Of a DNA stretch of 56,128 nt, positions 9,803 through 18,850 are shown piece after piece. The DNA comes from Pseudomonas sp. SST3 (GTDB taxonomy: Bacteria; Pseudomonadota; Gammaproteobacteria; Pseudomonadales; Pseudomonadaceae): assembly GCF_003325755.1 (NCBI RefSeq), contig NZ_QORI02000023.1:1-56128 (forward strand). The letters are read 5' to 3'. Below the pieces are notes generated by a model that was given only the letters and a program-made list of their open reading frames with translations, was not told the origin of the DNA and did not search any database. Both the position numbers and the translations under genes were made by a program. Position 1 is the stretch's first letter. The number at the start of each line of letters is the position of its first letter.

Positions 9803-10533
9803 ATGAAAGCCTTGATCGAACTGCAATCGTCCCAGAGCCCCGATACGCGCTTCGAACGCTGGTGGCACAGCGAAGGCGAGTGGGTAGAACCGCCCAACCA
9901 GCGCCGCGGTGGTGAGAGCGGCGTCAGGCGTCTGGTGCCCCGCGACACACACCGGTCCGTTCTCTATTGCAAGCGGCAAGCTGGGCACATTTATCGTTCG
10001 GTGCTCCATCCTTTCGGCGCCCGACCGCATTACGCGAGCAACAAGCTATTGAGGCGTTTCGCCGAATCGGAATTCGCGTCCCAAATATCGTCTATTGCGC
10101 TTCGAGAAAAATTTCGGGTCAGTGGCAAGCCGTGCTGGTCACACAGGCATTGGACGGGTTTATTAGCTTGCAGGAATGGTATGGCTCTGCTCGCCAGGAA
10201 CGACACGACAGCGCGCTGAACAGGCGGATGCTAGAGCAACTGGCGTCTACCCTGGCACGTCTGCACCTTGCTGGCTGGCAGCACGGTTGCTGTTATCCCA
10301 AGCACATCTTCGTCAGGGTTCCTAATCCCAGCGTTGAAGCACCGGTCGATATCGCCTTGCTCGATTTGGAGAAGAGTCGGCGACGTTGGAGCATTTCGGC
10401 GGCTTCGCGGCACGATTTGCGACAGCTGTACCGCCATAGAGAGGACATGCCGCAGGAGGACTGGTTGCTTTTCCACCAGACCTACCTCCGGGCGCTCGGC
10501 GCTTCTCTCGGGGGCGTACAGCATGAGCGATGA
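9803..10533 (+). pseudogene. warB: WarB/InaA-like lipopolysaccharide kinase, frameshifted
   Basis: The N-terminal frame from ATG 9803 reads through RRLVPRDT and YCKRQAGHIYRSVLHPFG. The family-typical continuation, RPTALREQQAIEAF and the kinase core (LARLHLAGWQHGCCYPKHI, DIALLDLEKSRRR), lies in a different frame ending at 10533. One missing base near 10014-10022 would account for it. Members of this protein-kinase-like family phosphorylate sugars of the lipopolysaccharide core or modulate envelope properties. The stop codon overlaps the start of dagK by 11 bases. Confidence 0.8.
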
Positions 10534-10918
10534 GCTGATGGATTGCGAAGCTAATGCGCAGGCCCTCAAAGGGCGCTCAGGCCTCGGCCGGATCTTTTAT
10601 GCGACTGGCTATTCGCTGGCCGGGCTGAAAGCCGCTTATGTCGGTGAAGCAGCATTCCGCCAGTTACTCCTACTAAACCTGTTACTGATTCCCATAGCCT
10701 GCCTGCTCGATGTGAGCAGCAGCGAGCGGGCCATACTAATCATGGTGGTCATCGTGGCCTTGATTGTGGAGTTGCTCAACTCGGCGATCGAAGCGGCTAT
10801 TGACCGTATTTCTCTGGCGATCCATCCGCTATCCAAGCGCGCCAAGGACATGGGCAGTGCTGCCCAGTTTCTCGCGCTGACGCTTATCGTGATTATCTGG
10901 GGAGTGGTCCTTTTATGA
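10523..10918 (+). CDS. dgkA: Diacylglycerol kinase (DagK)
   Basis: A 131-residue integral membrane kinase that converts diacylglycerol to phosphatidate and so recycles diacylglycerol released when phospholipid head groups are used by envelope transferases. The sequence has the amphipathic N-terminus (GLGRIFYATGYSLAGLK), three membrane helices and the signature VELLNSAIEAAIDRI followed by KRAKDMGSAAQ. Length is normal for the family. The ATG is chosen for the overlap with the preceding gene and the N-terminal match. The next gene overlaps by four bases (ATGA). Placement between two sulfatase-fold transferase genes suits a diacylglycerol-recycling role. Confidence 0.93.
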   Translation: MSDELMDCEANAQALKGRSGLGRIFYATGYSLAGLKAAYVGEAAFRQLLLLNLLLIPIACLLDVSSSERAILIMVVIVALIVELLNSAIEAAIDRISLAIHPLSKRAKDMGSAAQFLALTLIVIIWGVVLL

Positions 10919-11799
10919 CCGGGACCCTTTCAACCCGTGCGGCAGACACCGGTCGGCACCCGCTCCGCAGCTACCTGAAAATGATGGTTGGCGTCCTCAT
11001 AGTCCTAGCGTTGGCACTGGCATTTCCAGCATGGCGTCACCTAGCGTCAGTAACTGCCGAAACCGGCTGGGCTCATAGCGTATACCGGAACTCGATCGAG
11101 AGGGTCAGTGCCTTGGCTAAGGACGACCGGAACGAGCTCTACGCGACCCAGGAATACCACGATGGCAAAGGGACCCTTTTGCAGCAGCAGGCGGACGGAC
11201 GCTTTATTCCGGTCATGCAGGGTCTGTCCAAGCCGGATGGCCTGCTGTCATATCGCGGCGGTCTCGCCATTAGCCAGGAAGGGGGAAATCTACCCGTCCT
11301 TTGGATGCATGGCGGCCAAACCAGCAGCCTGCTGCTCGGCCAGGGTGTCGAGCAGCTCGCAAGCGATGGCTATTACCTTTACGCCATCGAGGACCAGAGC
11401 AGCGGTCGACTGCTGCGCTTCGACCCACAGAGCGGCAAAACCGTTGTCCTCCGTGATGGGCTTAACGAAGCGGAGGCGGTCACCGTCTGCCCCGACGGAC
11501 AGCTGTTTTACGCCGAGAAAACGCGTGGTTGGGTCAAGCGCCTAAAAGAAGACGGCGCGGATGAGACCGTTTGGTCCGGCCTGAACCAGCCCGGCTATCT
11601 CCTCTGTACTGATGAGGGGCTCTGGGTCAGCGAGGACGCCACACACATGGCTCGTCTGTTGCTGATGGACAAGACCGGAACCCAGCATGTCGTTCTTGAC
11701 CATCTGCGCTCGCCACAAACGCTGCTACCTGTCTCTCCTCGCCGTTATCTGCTCGCTGAGCAGGGCCGCAATCGCATCCTAGAACTGAATCGCCTCTGA
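10915..11799 (+). CDS. Membrane-anchored beta-propeller (SMP-30-like) protein
   Basis: A 294-residue protein with one N-terminal membrane helix (about residues 22-42), predicted to hold the rest in the periplasm. That part shows recurring propeller-blade patterns: LSKPDGLLSYRGGLAIS, QLASDGYYLYAIED, LNEAEAVTVCPDGQLFYAEK, LNQPGYLLCTDEGLWVSED. These resemble SMP-30/strictosidine-synthase-type six-bladed propellers. No catalytic or metal site can be assigned with confidence. It overlaps dgkA by ATGA and ends ten bases before the sulfatase gene, so it is translationally linked with both. A sugar- or lipid-related role is inference. Confidence 0.7.
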   Translation: MTGTLSTRAADTGRHPLRSYLKMMVGVLIVLALALAFPAWRHLASVTAETGWAHSVYRNSIERVSALAKDDRNELYATQEYHDGKGTLLQQQADGRFIPVMQGLSKPDGLLSYRGGLAISQEGGNLPVLWMHGGQTSSLLLGQGVEQLASDGYYLYAIEDQSSGRLLRFDPQSGKTVVLRDGLNEAEAVTVCPDGQLFYAEKTRGWVKRLKEDGADETVWSGLNQPGYLLCTDEGLWVSEDATHMARLLLMDKTGTQHVVLDHLRSPQTLLPVSPRRYLLAEQGRNRILELNRL

Positions 11800-11808
11800 A
11801 GGTTCCCT

Positions 11809-13920
11809 ATGTATCCAAACCAGCGCCCTGCGGGTCGTGCGGCGGCGCGTGCAGCATCGCCAAGCACCCTCGAACACCTCACCTTTGCCATATCGAGCGC
11901 AATCGTCCTTCTCGTTCTCTTTTCTCTGCTTCGACTAGGACTGCTTATCTACAACCACGAGCTGATCGGCGATACGCCTGCGGCGAGTTTTGCCGAGGCG
12001 CTTCTCAACGGTTTGCGCTTCGACTTGCGCGTCGTCGTCTATGTCTGCGCTCCTTTGATCCTTGGGTTGCTGAGCACGCGGTTGATGGCTGCCCGCCGCT
12101 GGCAGCGTTATTGGCTAAGCGTCGCAGCCAGCCTGACAATATTTCTAGGCATCGTAGAGCTGGATTTTTACCGGGAATTTCATCAACGCCTGAACGGATT
12201 GGTCTTCCAGTACATTCAGGAAGACCCTGCGACTGTGCTGAGCATGCTCTGGCACGGGTTTCCTGTGGTGCGTCTCTTGCTGGCTTGGACGGCTCTGAGC
12301 GGGGCGGCGTTTATGCTCTTTGCATGGCTAGATCAGCTGACTCAGCGGCGCTCACTCGGCGGGCAGACGAACGAGCCTCAGCGAAGTCGCCGGCTCGCGG
12401 GCTCATGGCCCGCTCGGTGCTTGTCGTTGCTGCTCTGCTTGACGGTCTCTGTCGCCGCCGCCCGCGGTACCCTTCGCCAGGGCCCGCCTCTGCGCTGGGG
12501 CGACGCATTCACCACCGAGTCGATGTTCGCCAACCAGCTTGGTTTGAACGGCACGCTGACTCTATATGCGGCAGGAAAAAGCCGCCTCTCCGCCGAGCGG
12601 GACAACATCTGGAAATCCTCCATGCCGGCCGACAAGGCCGTCGCCGTCACCCGCGAGCTGCTGCTTGGCCCAAACGATCAACTGGTCGACTCAGACACAG
12701 CCGTCGTTCGGCGTGAATACCAAGGCCCCGCCGATACTCGACTGCCGATCCGCAACGTGGTGGTGATTTTGATGGAAAGCTTTGCAGGCCATTTCGTCGG
12801 GGCGCTCGGCAGCCAGGTCGGCATAACCCCTAACTTTGACCGACTGGCAAGGGACGGCCTGCTGTTCCGCCGATTCTTCTCCAACGGTACCCATACCCAC
12901 CAAGGCATGTTCGCCACCATGGCCTGCTTCCCCAATCTGCCCGGGTTCGAATATCTGATGCAGACGCCGGAGGGGGGCCACCAGTTTTCTGGTCTGCCAC
13001 AATTACTTGGCGCTCGTGGCTATGAGGATCTCTACGTCTACAACGGCGATTTCGCCTGGGACAACCAGTCGGGATTCTTCAGTAACCAGGGCATGACCCG
13101 GTTCATAGGGCGCAACGATTATGTCGATCCGGTGGTCTCCGACCCAACGTGGGGCGTATCCGATCAGGACATGTTCGATCGCGCGGCTGAAGAGTTGCTC
13201 AAACAAGACCGCAGTAAGCCCTTCTATGCCTTACTCCAGACGCTTTCTAACCATACGCCCTATGCGCTTCCCGCTCCCCTACCGGTCGAGCCGGTCGACG
13301 GCCATGGCTCACTGGATCAGCATTTGACCGCGATGCGGTATTCCGACTGGGCATTGGGCCAGTTCTTCGAGAAGGCCAGAAAAACACCCTATTTCAAAGA
13401 CACTCTTTTTGTGGTCGTGGGCGACCATGGTTTCGGTGCTGAAGAGCAGTTAACCGAAATGGATTTATTTCGCTTTCATGTCCCTCTGTTGCTGATCGGC
13501 CCTGGCATTCAGGAACGATTCGGTAGCATGCAGGATGTCGTAGGCACACAGGTGGATGTAGTACCGACAGTGATGGGGCGACTGGACGGAGCGGTGCGTC
13601 ATCAATGCTGGGGGCGTGATCTGTTGAGCCTTGCCCCCAGTGATCAAGGCTTTGGCATCATAAAGCCCTCTGGCGGTGATCAAACTGTCGCCATGCTGAG
13701 CGGCGACCGTATTGTAGTACTGCCCAAAGGCATGGATGCACGGGTTTACCGGTACCGCCTGGGTGCGCAACCTCAAAGCACGCGACTCGAAGCCAGTCCG
13801 AGGGATCAGGTGCTTCTCCAGCAATTGAGTGCCTTCATTCAGACTGCGACCGGTAGCTTGATCGAGAACACGGCGGGTGCCAGCGTGGGCTCTTCCAGCG
13901 AAGGCAAGGCCCGACACTGA
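11809..13920 (+). CDS. LtaS-like sulfatase-fold phosphoglycerol/phosphoethanolamine transferase
   Basis: An intact 703-residue protein with about five N-terminal membrane helices (up to about residue 220) and a periplasmic alkaline-phosphatase-fold domain. Visible active-site motifs are VVILMESFAGH (metal ligand Glu), NGTHTHQGM with the nucleophilic Thr, and VVVGDHGFG with Asp-His metal ligands. Such enzymes cleave phospholipid head groups and attach phosphoglycerol or phosphoethanolamine to an acceptor, releasing diacylglycerol. The neighbouring DagK would re-phosphorylate this. It is distinct from the broken sulfatase at 5007-6966. Donor and acceptor cannot be read from sequence. Confidence 0.9.
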   Translation: MYPNQRPAGRAAARAASPSTLEHLTFAISSAIVLLVLFSLLRLGLLIYNHELIGDTPAASFAEALLNGLRFDLRVVVYVCAPLILGLLSTRLMAARRWQRYWLSVAASLTIFLGIVELDFYREFHQRLNGLVFQYIQEDPATVLSMLWHGFPVVRLLLAWTALSGAAFMLFAWLDQLTQRRSLGGQTNEPQRSRRLAGSWPARCLSLLLCLTVSVAAARGTLRQGPPLRWGDAFTTESMFANQLGLNGTLTLYAAGKSRLSAERDNIWKSSMPADKAVAVTRELLLGPNDQLVDSDTAVVRREYQGPADTRLPIRNVVVILMESFAGHFVGALGSQVGITPNFDRLARDGLLFRRFFSNGTHTHQGMFATMACFPNLPGFEYLMQTPEGGHQFSGLPQLLGARGYEDLYVYNGDFAWDNQSGFFSNQGMTRFIGRNDYVDPVVSDPTWGVSDQDMFDRAAEELLKQDRSKPFYALLQTLSNHTPYALPAPLPVEPVDGHGSLDQHLTAMRYSDWALGQFFEKARKTPYFKDTLFVVVGDHGFGAEEQLTEMDLFRFHVPLLLIGPGIQERFGSMQDVVGTQVDVVPTVMGRLDGAVRHQCWGRDLLSLAPSDQGFGIIKPSGGDQTVAMLSGDRIVVLPKGMDARVYRYRLGAQPQSTRLEASPRDQVLLQQLSAFIQTATGSLIENTAGASVGSSSEGKARH

Positions 13921-14698
13921 GCTCAGTACAATCCATCAGCCCCAACCAGTTATAGCGACCCTGATCAGCGACCCGGCGTCACTCACGCTAAGCGACGGGA
14001 CGCTGTATCACCCGGGGGGGGAGGACAGTAACCGACTTGGTATACAACGGTAGCCGGGTGCTTATCGAGGCGATAAGCTGACCCGGCGTGTCTGGCAGAA
14101 AATTCTAGCGGGAAATTATGTAGCGCAGCAGCTAGCCATTCCTGGCGAACAGCGCGATCAAAAGCGGCTGCACCGCGAGACGCAACCGCTTGCAAGGCAG
14201 GCGATCGCAAATGTTGCGGGGGGCGGAGCGCTATGGCGGGGTAGGCTGCTAGGTCTTTTTTTTCAGAACGGGCATGGGCCTATCAGTTGGCTTTGTCAAC
14301 TTGGATGAGCGTGCCGGTGTACAAGATTAACGTTGGTTTCTGTGAGCCAGATTCCTGCTTGCCAATAACTGTCCTGATACCAGCCTCCGCAGGCGGGCTG
14401 AACGGTCCTACCTCTTAGCCTGGATGATCCTTCCTTCCAGCCACCATGTATAGCCGTCTGGTCAAGGCGAAGACGGTACGCCTCCGCCGAACGAGTAATG
14501 TTCACCCGCTCTGAGGCGGGACGGCGCAGATAAATGAGCTGTAATTAACCGCTCGGGTTAAATTTTGACCACACATATTATGCGTGTATGGCTAAACGAT
14601 ATTTTTTGGGGAACTGATTTCTTTGGCTGGTTTCGAAAACGTACCAAACGAAAGGTCGACGAGTATCAAACGGATCGGCAGGAAGATAAAAAACAAGC
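13921..14698. other. Intergenic stretch of about 780 bases, probably decayed sequence
   Basis: No gene is supported. On the plus strand a short open frame (SLTLSDGTLYHPGG) meets a G7 run (14013-14019). Another frame (RRVWQKILAGNYVAQQLAIP, continuing to about 14308) is open but has no start. Both look like fragments of an old gene. A T8 run is at 14256-14263. From 14500 to 14580 the sequence turns AT-rich and may hold the promoter of the acyltransferase gene. Confidence 0.4.
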
Positions 14699-15766
14699 AT
14701 GGTGGGAAGAGAGATGCAGGGACAGTCGTTGGGCGTTCGGGACAATAACTTCGATTTTCTACGCTTCGTAGCAGCAACAATGGTCTTGCTGGGACACTGC
14801 TACTGGCTGAGCGGGCGACTTCCTGAAGAGCCGCTGCGTCCGCTGACTGGCGGTACCGATATGGCGGACCTGGCGGTAGACGTCTTCTTCGTGATCAGCG
14901 GCTTTTTGATCACTGCCTCTTACTTGCACGGCAGTAGCAACCTCAGCTTTGTTCTCAAACGGGCCCTGCGCATCTTCCCGGGTCTTGTCTTTGCGGTGGT
15001 ATTTGCATTGCTGGTGATCGGCCCGCTGACAACGCCGCTACCGCTAGGTGAATATTTCAGCGACGGTAAAACGGCAGCATTTCTGACTAACGTATTTCTG
15101 ATGACCCGCTACGAGTTGCCGGGGGTATTTGCCGGCAATCCATTCCCCGAAGTGGTCAACGGGTCGTTCTGGACGCTGCCGCTAGAAGGAATGATGTATT
15201 GCAGCGTGCTGTTGCTGGGAGCGCTGAAGCTGCTCAAGCGGCACATGGTCATGCTTGGGCTGGGCGTGTTGATGGCAGGACATTTCTTTGTGCTGCCGGC
15301 ACTGGGCGTCGAAAGCGTAACCATCACAAAGTTGTTCCGTCTGGGGCTCTTCTTTTACGGTGGCGCTGCGCTGTATCTCTTCCAGGACCAGGTTCGCTGG
15401 GATGGTCGCATTGCGCTGTTGCTGCTGGCGGCGTCTGTGCTGGCGTTGGGTAGCTCCGCCTGGTTCGTCGTCCACATGTTCACGTTGCCATATCTGGTTA
15501 TCTATCTCGCCTACAGGCGCCTGCCCAAGGTGGCGCATTTCGGTAAACACGGTGATTTTTCCTACGGCATGTACATCTTCGGCTTCCCTGTGCAGCAGCT
15601 GTTCATTCAATGGTTTGGTGCCGATATAAACCTGGCAGTGTTCGCGCTTTCGAGCATGACAGTCACGCTGTGCTTTGCCGTTTTGTCGTGGCGATTGGTC
15701 GAAGCGCCCGCCCTACGGCTGAAGCGGTTTACGAATCCAAAGCCTCTATGCGTCGGCACGCGTTAA
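14699..15766 (+). CDS. Membrane-bound O-acyltransferase family 3 (OafA/YrhL-like)
   Basis: A protein of up to 355 residues with about ten membrane helices. The N-terminal FDFLRFVAATMVLLGHCYW contains the conserved His of acyltransferase-3 proteins, and DVFFVISGFLI is the second family motif. These inner-membrane enzymes acylate or acetylate periplasmic or cell-surface glycans such as O-antigen or exopolysaccharide. ATG 14699 (AGGAAG at 14680) and ATG 14714 (GGGAAGAGAG) are both possible starts; the family alignment begins after the second. It stands alone, after a long non-coding gap. Confidence 0.88.
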   Translation: MVGREMQGQSLGVRDNNFDFLRFVAATMVLLGHCYWLSGRLPEEPLRPLTGGTDMADLAVDVFFVISGFLITASYLHGSSNLSFVLKRALRIFPGLVFAVVFALLVIGPLTTPLPLGEYFSDGKTAAFLTNVFLMTRYELPGVFAGNPFPEVVNGSFWTLPLEGMMYCSVLLLGALKLLKRHMVMLGLGVLMAGHFFVLPALGVESVTITKLFRLGLFFYGGAALYLFQDQVRWDGRIALLLLAASVLALGSSAWFVVHMFTLPYLVIYLAYRRLPKVAHFGKHGDFSYGMYIFGFPVQQLFIQWFGADINLAVFALSSMTVTLCFAVLSWRLVEAPALRLKRFTNPKPLCVGTR

Positions 15767-15773
15767 GCGGGTA

Positions 15774-15803
15774 GGTCGATCAGATTTTTGGGTCTGATCG
15801 ACC
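15774..15803 (+). terminator. Strong 11-bp hairpin after the acyltransferase gene
   Basis: GGTCGATCAGA and TCTGATCGACC pair perfectly around an 8-base loop, starting eight bases after the stop codon. There is no downstream T-run, but the loop is T-rich. It is probably a transcript end or mRNA 3' stabiliser. Confidence 0.6.
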
Positions 15804-15888
15804 GGGTCGATAGCGACCAAGGCAGCGGCGGGCCAGTTCTATTCTTCCAGTATTAAACTTAATGATTTACCAATGAATGAATGTGCCT

Positions 15889-16461
15889 TCATTTATCTCG
15901 GCACGCCCGGGTGGCCTCGAGAAGGATCCGCAAGGCACGCATCAGGTTCAGCGCCTCGACCCACTCACCCACCGAGATGGATAGATAGCCGGTGACCTCT
16001 AGCGCCCGGTCCTCGAAGACATCCTCATCCGGGTGCGTCGCCCGCCAGGCCTCGATCATCCGGTCGCGGTGCTCGAGCAGAGCCTCGATATGGCAGTCGG
16101 GCAGCTGCAGCAATGCGGTCAGCCACAGATTGGTCGCCCGAGAAGGATAGGCATGGTCGATGGCGAAGCCCGGTAGCATCTGCTTCACCGCTTTAGCGGG
16201 ATACCATGTCTCGCCAGCCACCCAGCGATTGCAGGCGAACAGGCATATGGGTTTGTCCCCAGGCATCCATGGACACAGCGATCAGCTGAGCGATGGCCTC
16301 GTCGCCACTAGGCCAGGGTTCGCCGGTCTCTGGCGCTGAGAACGGTTGCAACTCAGAGGGATGCCCTGGCACGAATAAAGGTATGGAAGTGGCCATGCCC
16401 GACTCCGCCTTCACGATGAGCGTGATAATAATACTGGGCATGGCTGTCCCGGTCGTAGACC
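15889..16461 (-). pseudogene. DUF6969-family protein, 5'-truncated and multiply frameshifted
   Basis: Reading the minus strand, one frame gives VYDRDSHAQYYYHAHREGG and GHFHTFIRA. A second gives PSELQPFSAPETGEPW and IAQLIAVSMDAW. A third gives KPICLFACNRWVAGETWY, FAIDHAYPSRATNLWLTALL and DVFEDRALEVTGYL. Joined, they form the order expected for DUF6969 proteins. At least two frame changes are needed, one of them explained by a surplus G in GGGG near 16257. The 5' end is lost: at about 16461 the sequence switches to a relaxase fragment on the other strand. The family function is unknown. Confidence 0.7.
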
Positions 16462-16608
16462 GCCCTGCTCGAGGATGGCATGGGCTTTAGCCTGGTGCCC
16501 TGGAAGCCGGTAATCGAGCCCAAACTCGGGCAAAGCGTGACGGCGATCGTCCAGGGAAACAGTGTTTCCTGGCAGATCGGGCGCCAGCGTGGCCCCTCCG
16601 TCAGCTAA
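16462..16608 (+). pseudogene. Stray C-terminal fragment of an ICE relaxase (DUF3363 type)
   Basis: The plus strand encodes LLEDGMGFSLVPWKPVIE, then LGQSV, GNSVSW and a stop at 16606-16608. The intact relaxase at 37268-39247 ends with the closely similar VLEDGKGFSLVPWKPVIE, LGQQL and GSAVSW. Only about 48 codons remain, with no start codon. This is the tail of a second, related relaxase and marks a recombination junction with the DUF6969 remnant. Confidence 0.85.
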
Positions 16609-17479
16609 TCGCCGTGGCATCAACGTTCGCCTGCTCCGCCTCCTCTTGCAGCCACTGTTCGAAGACCTGGCTCTGAGCTTGGCCCTGCTTGGCGGCGTAG
16701 TAGACCAAGCGCAGATGCCGATCGACGTCGATGGTCAGCGAGGTGTGATCGAACACCACCGGACCAACATCGCCAATGTGGAAATGGCGAATGCCCTGGC
16801 AAGCACCATGGATATCCTGTTGTTGCCACCAGCTCTTGAAGTCCGGGTCCACTTTCTCCAGGTCCTTGACCAGAGCCCCGATCTCAGGGTCCTGGGGCGC
16901 TCTGACGAAGTCACGGCGAAAGCTCGACAGTATCTGAAGGGCTTGATCATCCCAGGGATCCAGCAGCGCTCGCATCGGCGGCGCGGTAAAGAGTAACCAG
17001 AGCAAGTTGCGACGCTCAACAGGATAGCTCGAGAAGCCAAATACCTTGTCCGCTGCCGCGTTCCAGGCCAGTACGTCCCATCGCAAGTTCAATACATAGG
17101 CCGGCCGCAACGGCAGGTCGCCAATCAGCCGGTGTATCAATGGTGGTACGACACACCAGGTCTTGCCCGGCTCAGGTGGCAAGCGCTGGTGAGCCAGGAG
17201 AAACAGGTAGCGGCGCTCTGTCGCATCCAGCTTCAACGTGCGGGACAGATTTTCGAGGAAAGAAGCCGAGACGCTGATCTCTCGGCCCTGCTCGAGCCAG
17301 GTGTACCAAGACAATCCGACCCCCGCCAGCGCCGCCACTTCCTCGCGCCGTAACCCAGGGGTACGGCGACGCCCGCCTGCGGGAAGCCCAACCTCCTGCG
17401 GTGTGATCCGCTCACGTCGGTTACGCAGGAAGTCGGCCAGCTCTGCTCGGTTTCGCTCAAGGCTGCGCGGCGCACTCAT
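16601..17479 (-). CDS. XRE-family regulator with MmyB-like ligand-binding domain
   Basis: About 292 residues from ATG 17479, which has GGAGG nine bases upstream; an upstream ATG at 17512 lacks one. The N-terminal helix-turn-helix reads RRRTPGLRREEVAALAGVGLSWYTWLEQGR, which is typical of the HTH/MmyB class. The rest, with AYVLNLRWDVLAWNAAAD and the conserved late HHF/HIGDVG-like segment, resembles the MmyB ligand-binding domain, thought to bind a small hydrophobic ligand. It diverges from the aminolevulinate-synthase operon across a 140-bp gap, so it is the likely pathway regulator. Its last codons overlap the relaxase scar, so the C-terminus may be altered. Confidence 0.85.
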   Translation of the reverse strand: MSAPRSLERNRAELADFLRNRRERITPQEVGLPAGGRRRTPGLRREEVAALAGVGLSWYTWLEQGREISVSASFLENLSRTLKLDATERRYLFLLAHQRLPPEPGKTWCVVPPLIHRLIGDLPLRPAYVLNLRWDVLAWNAAADKVFGFSSYPVERRNLLWLLFTAPPMRALLDPWDDQALQILSSFRRDFVRAPQDPEIGALVKDLEKVDPDFKSWWQQQDIHGACQGIRHFHIGDVGPVVFDHTSLTIDVDRHLRLVYYAAKQGQAQSQVFEQWLQEEAEQANVDATAIS

Positions 17480-17618
17480 CCGGTTACCTCCAGTAATAGC
17501 ATAAGTTGTCAAATTGTAACCCTATCAAACCGGTACTAAGAATAGCTCCCTGTCGTTTAGAAGGTCCGGACCAGAGCCGCACGGACCGAGCCGATTCGCT
17601 CACTCAGGAGATATACGG

Positions 17619-18850
17619 ATGTACCAATCTTTACTTCGCGAACAGTTGGAGCTGCTGAAGTCATCCAACCAATACCGCACCTTCACCACTCTAAGTCGAT
17701 ATGTGGCCAATATCCGCTGGCGAAGGTGGAGGGCAAGCGCCAGGATCCGGTGGTGGTCTGGTGCAGCAACGACTATCTGGGTATGTCTCAGCATCCATTG
17801 GTACGCGAGCGGATGCATCAAGCTCTGGAAACCTATGGAGCGGGCTCCGGCGGCTCGCGCAACATTGGTGGGTCCCATGAGCTGTATGCGCACCTTGAAA
17901 GCAGTCTGGCGGACTGGCATGGCAAGGAAGCGGCGCTGGTTTTCCCTACCGGGTTTGGCTCCAACGATGCGACGCTTCAATGCCTGCTGCGACAGATACC
18001 CGATTGTGTAGTCGCCAGTGATGCGTTAAACCACGCCTCGATCGTCAGCGGCATCCGTGCGACGCCGAACGAGCGCAAGGTCTTTCGGCACAACGACGTA
18101 CGTCATCTGGAGCAGATCCTGGCGAGCTATCCGCTCCTCCAACCGAAGCTCGTTGTGTTCGAGTCGATCTATTCCATGGACGGTGACATCGCACCCATCG
18201 ACGAGATCGTCGAGGTCGCAAAACGATTCAACGCACTGACCTACCTAGACGAAGTGCACGCGGTCGGCATGTACGGACCTCGCGGTGCCGGCATAGCCGC
18301 TGAGCGCGGTATTGCCGGGCAGGTTGATATCATTCAGGGCACCATGGCCAAAGCCATCGGCGTAATTGGAGGCTACATTGCCTCAACGCAGATCATCGTC
18401 GATGCCGTGCGCTCCTTTGCGACCGGCTTCATTTTCACCACATCCCTACCTCCTGCCGTCACAGCAGGCTGCCTGGCGAGCGTCGAGCACCTCAAGGCCA
18501 GCGACGAGGAGCGCGACCGGCTTCACTGCAACACGGCGTACCTGCGCGAACTTCTGAAACGCTACGACATCCCCGTCATGCCCTGCTCCCAAACGCACGT
18601 CTTACCGGTGCTGGTTGGCGAAGCGGAGCGGTGCAAGGCGGCCGCGCAGCGCCTGCTGCATACCCATGGCGTGTACCTGCAGCCGATCAACTATCCATCA
18701 GTGCCTGTGGGCACCGAGCGGTTCCGGATCAACGCCACACCGAACCACGGTCACGAGCAGATCGAGCATCTCGCCGCCTCGCTGCGTGAGACCTTCGAGC
18801 ATTTCTCCATACCGCTTGCCTCGCAGGCGTTCGGCACTGAGGTGGCCTGA
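17619..18850 (+). CDS. 5-aminolevulinate synthase-like alpha-oxoamine synthase, probable 5' frameshift
   Basis: A PLP enzyme that would condense glycine (or another amino acid) with an acyl-CoA such as succinyl-CoA. From GTG 17726 the 374-residue frame has VVVWCSNDYLGMSQHP, GSGGSRNIGGSH, LDEVHAVGMYGPRGAG and the PLP-lysine motif GTMAKAIGVIGGYIA. The true N-terminus (MYQSLLREQLELLKSSNQYR from ATG 17619, after an AGGAG-like site) is in another frame and joins with one extra base near 17709. ALAS normally has a Thr where this protein has Ser in GGSRNI. The host should make 5-aminolevulinate from glutamate, so this is a dedicated pathway enzyme. It overlaps the next gene by one base. Confidence 0.8.

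Noticed and set aside
14565..14771. 68-codon plus-strand frame before the acyltransferase
   Set aside because: Overlaps the acyltransferase start in another frame, with no ribosome site and no recognised motif.
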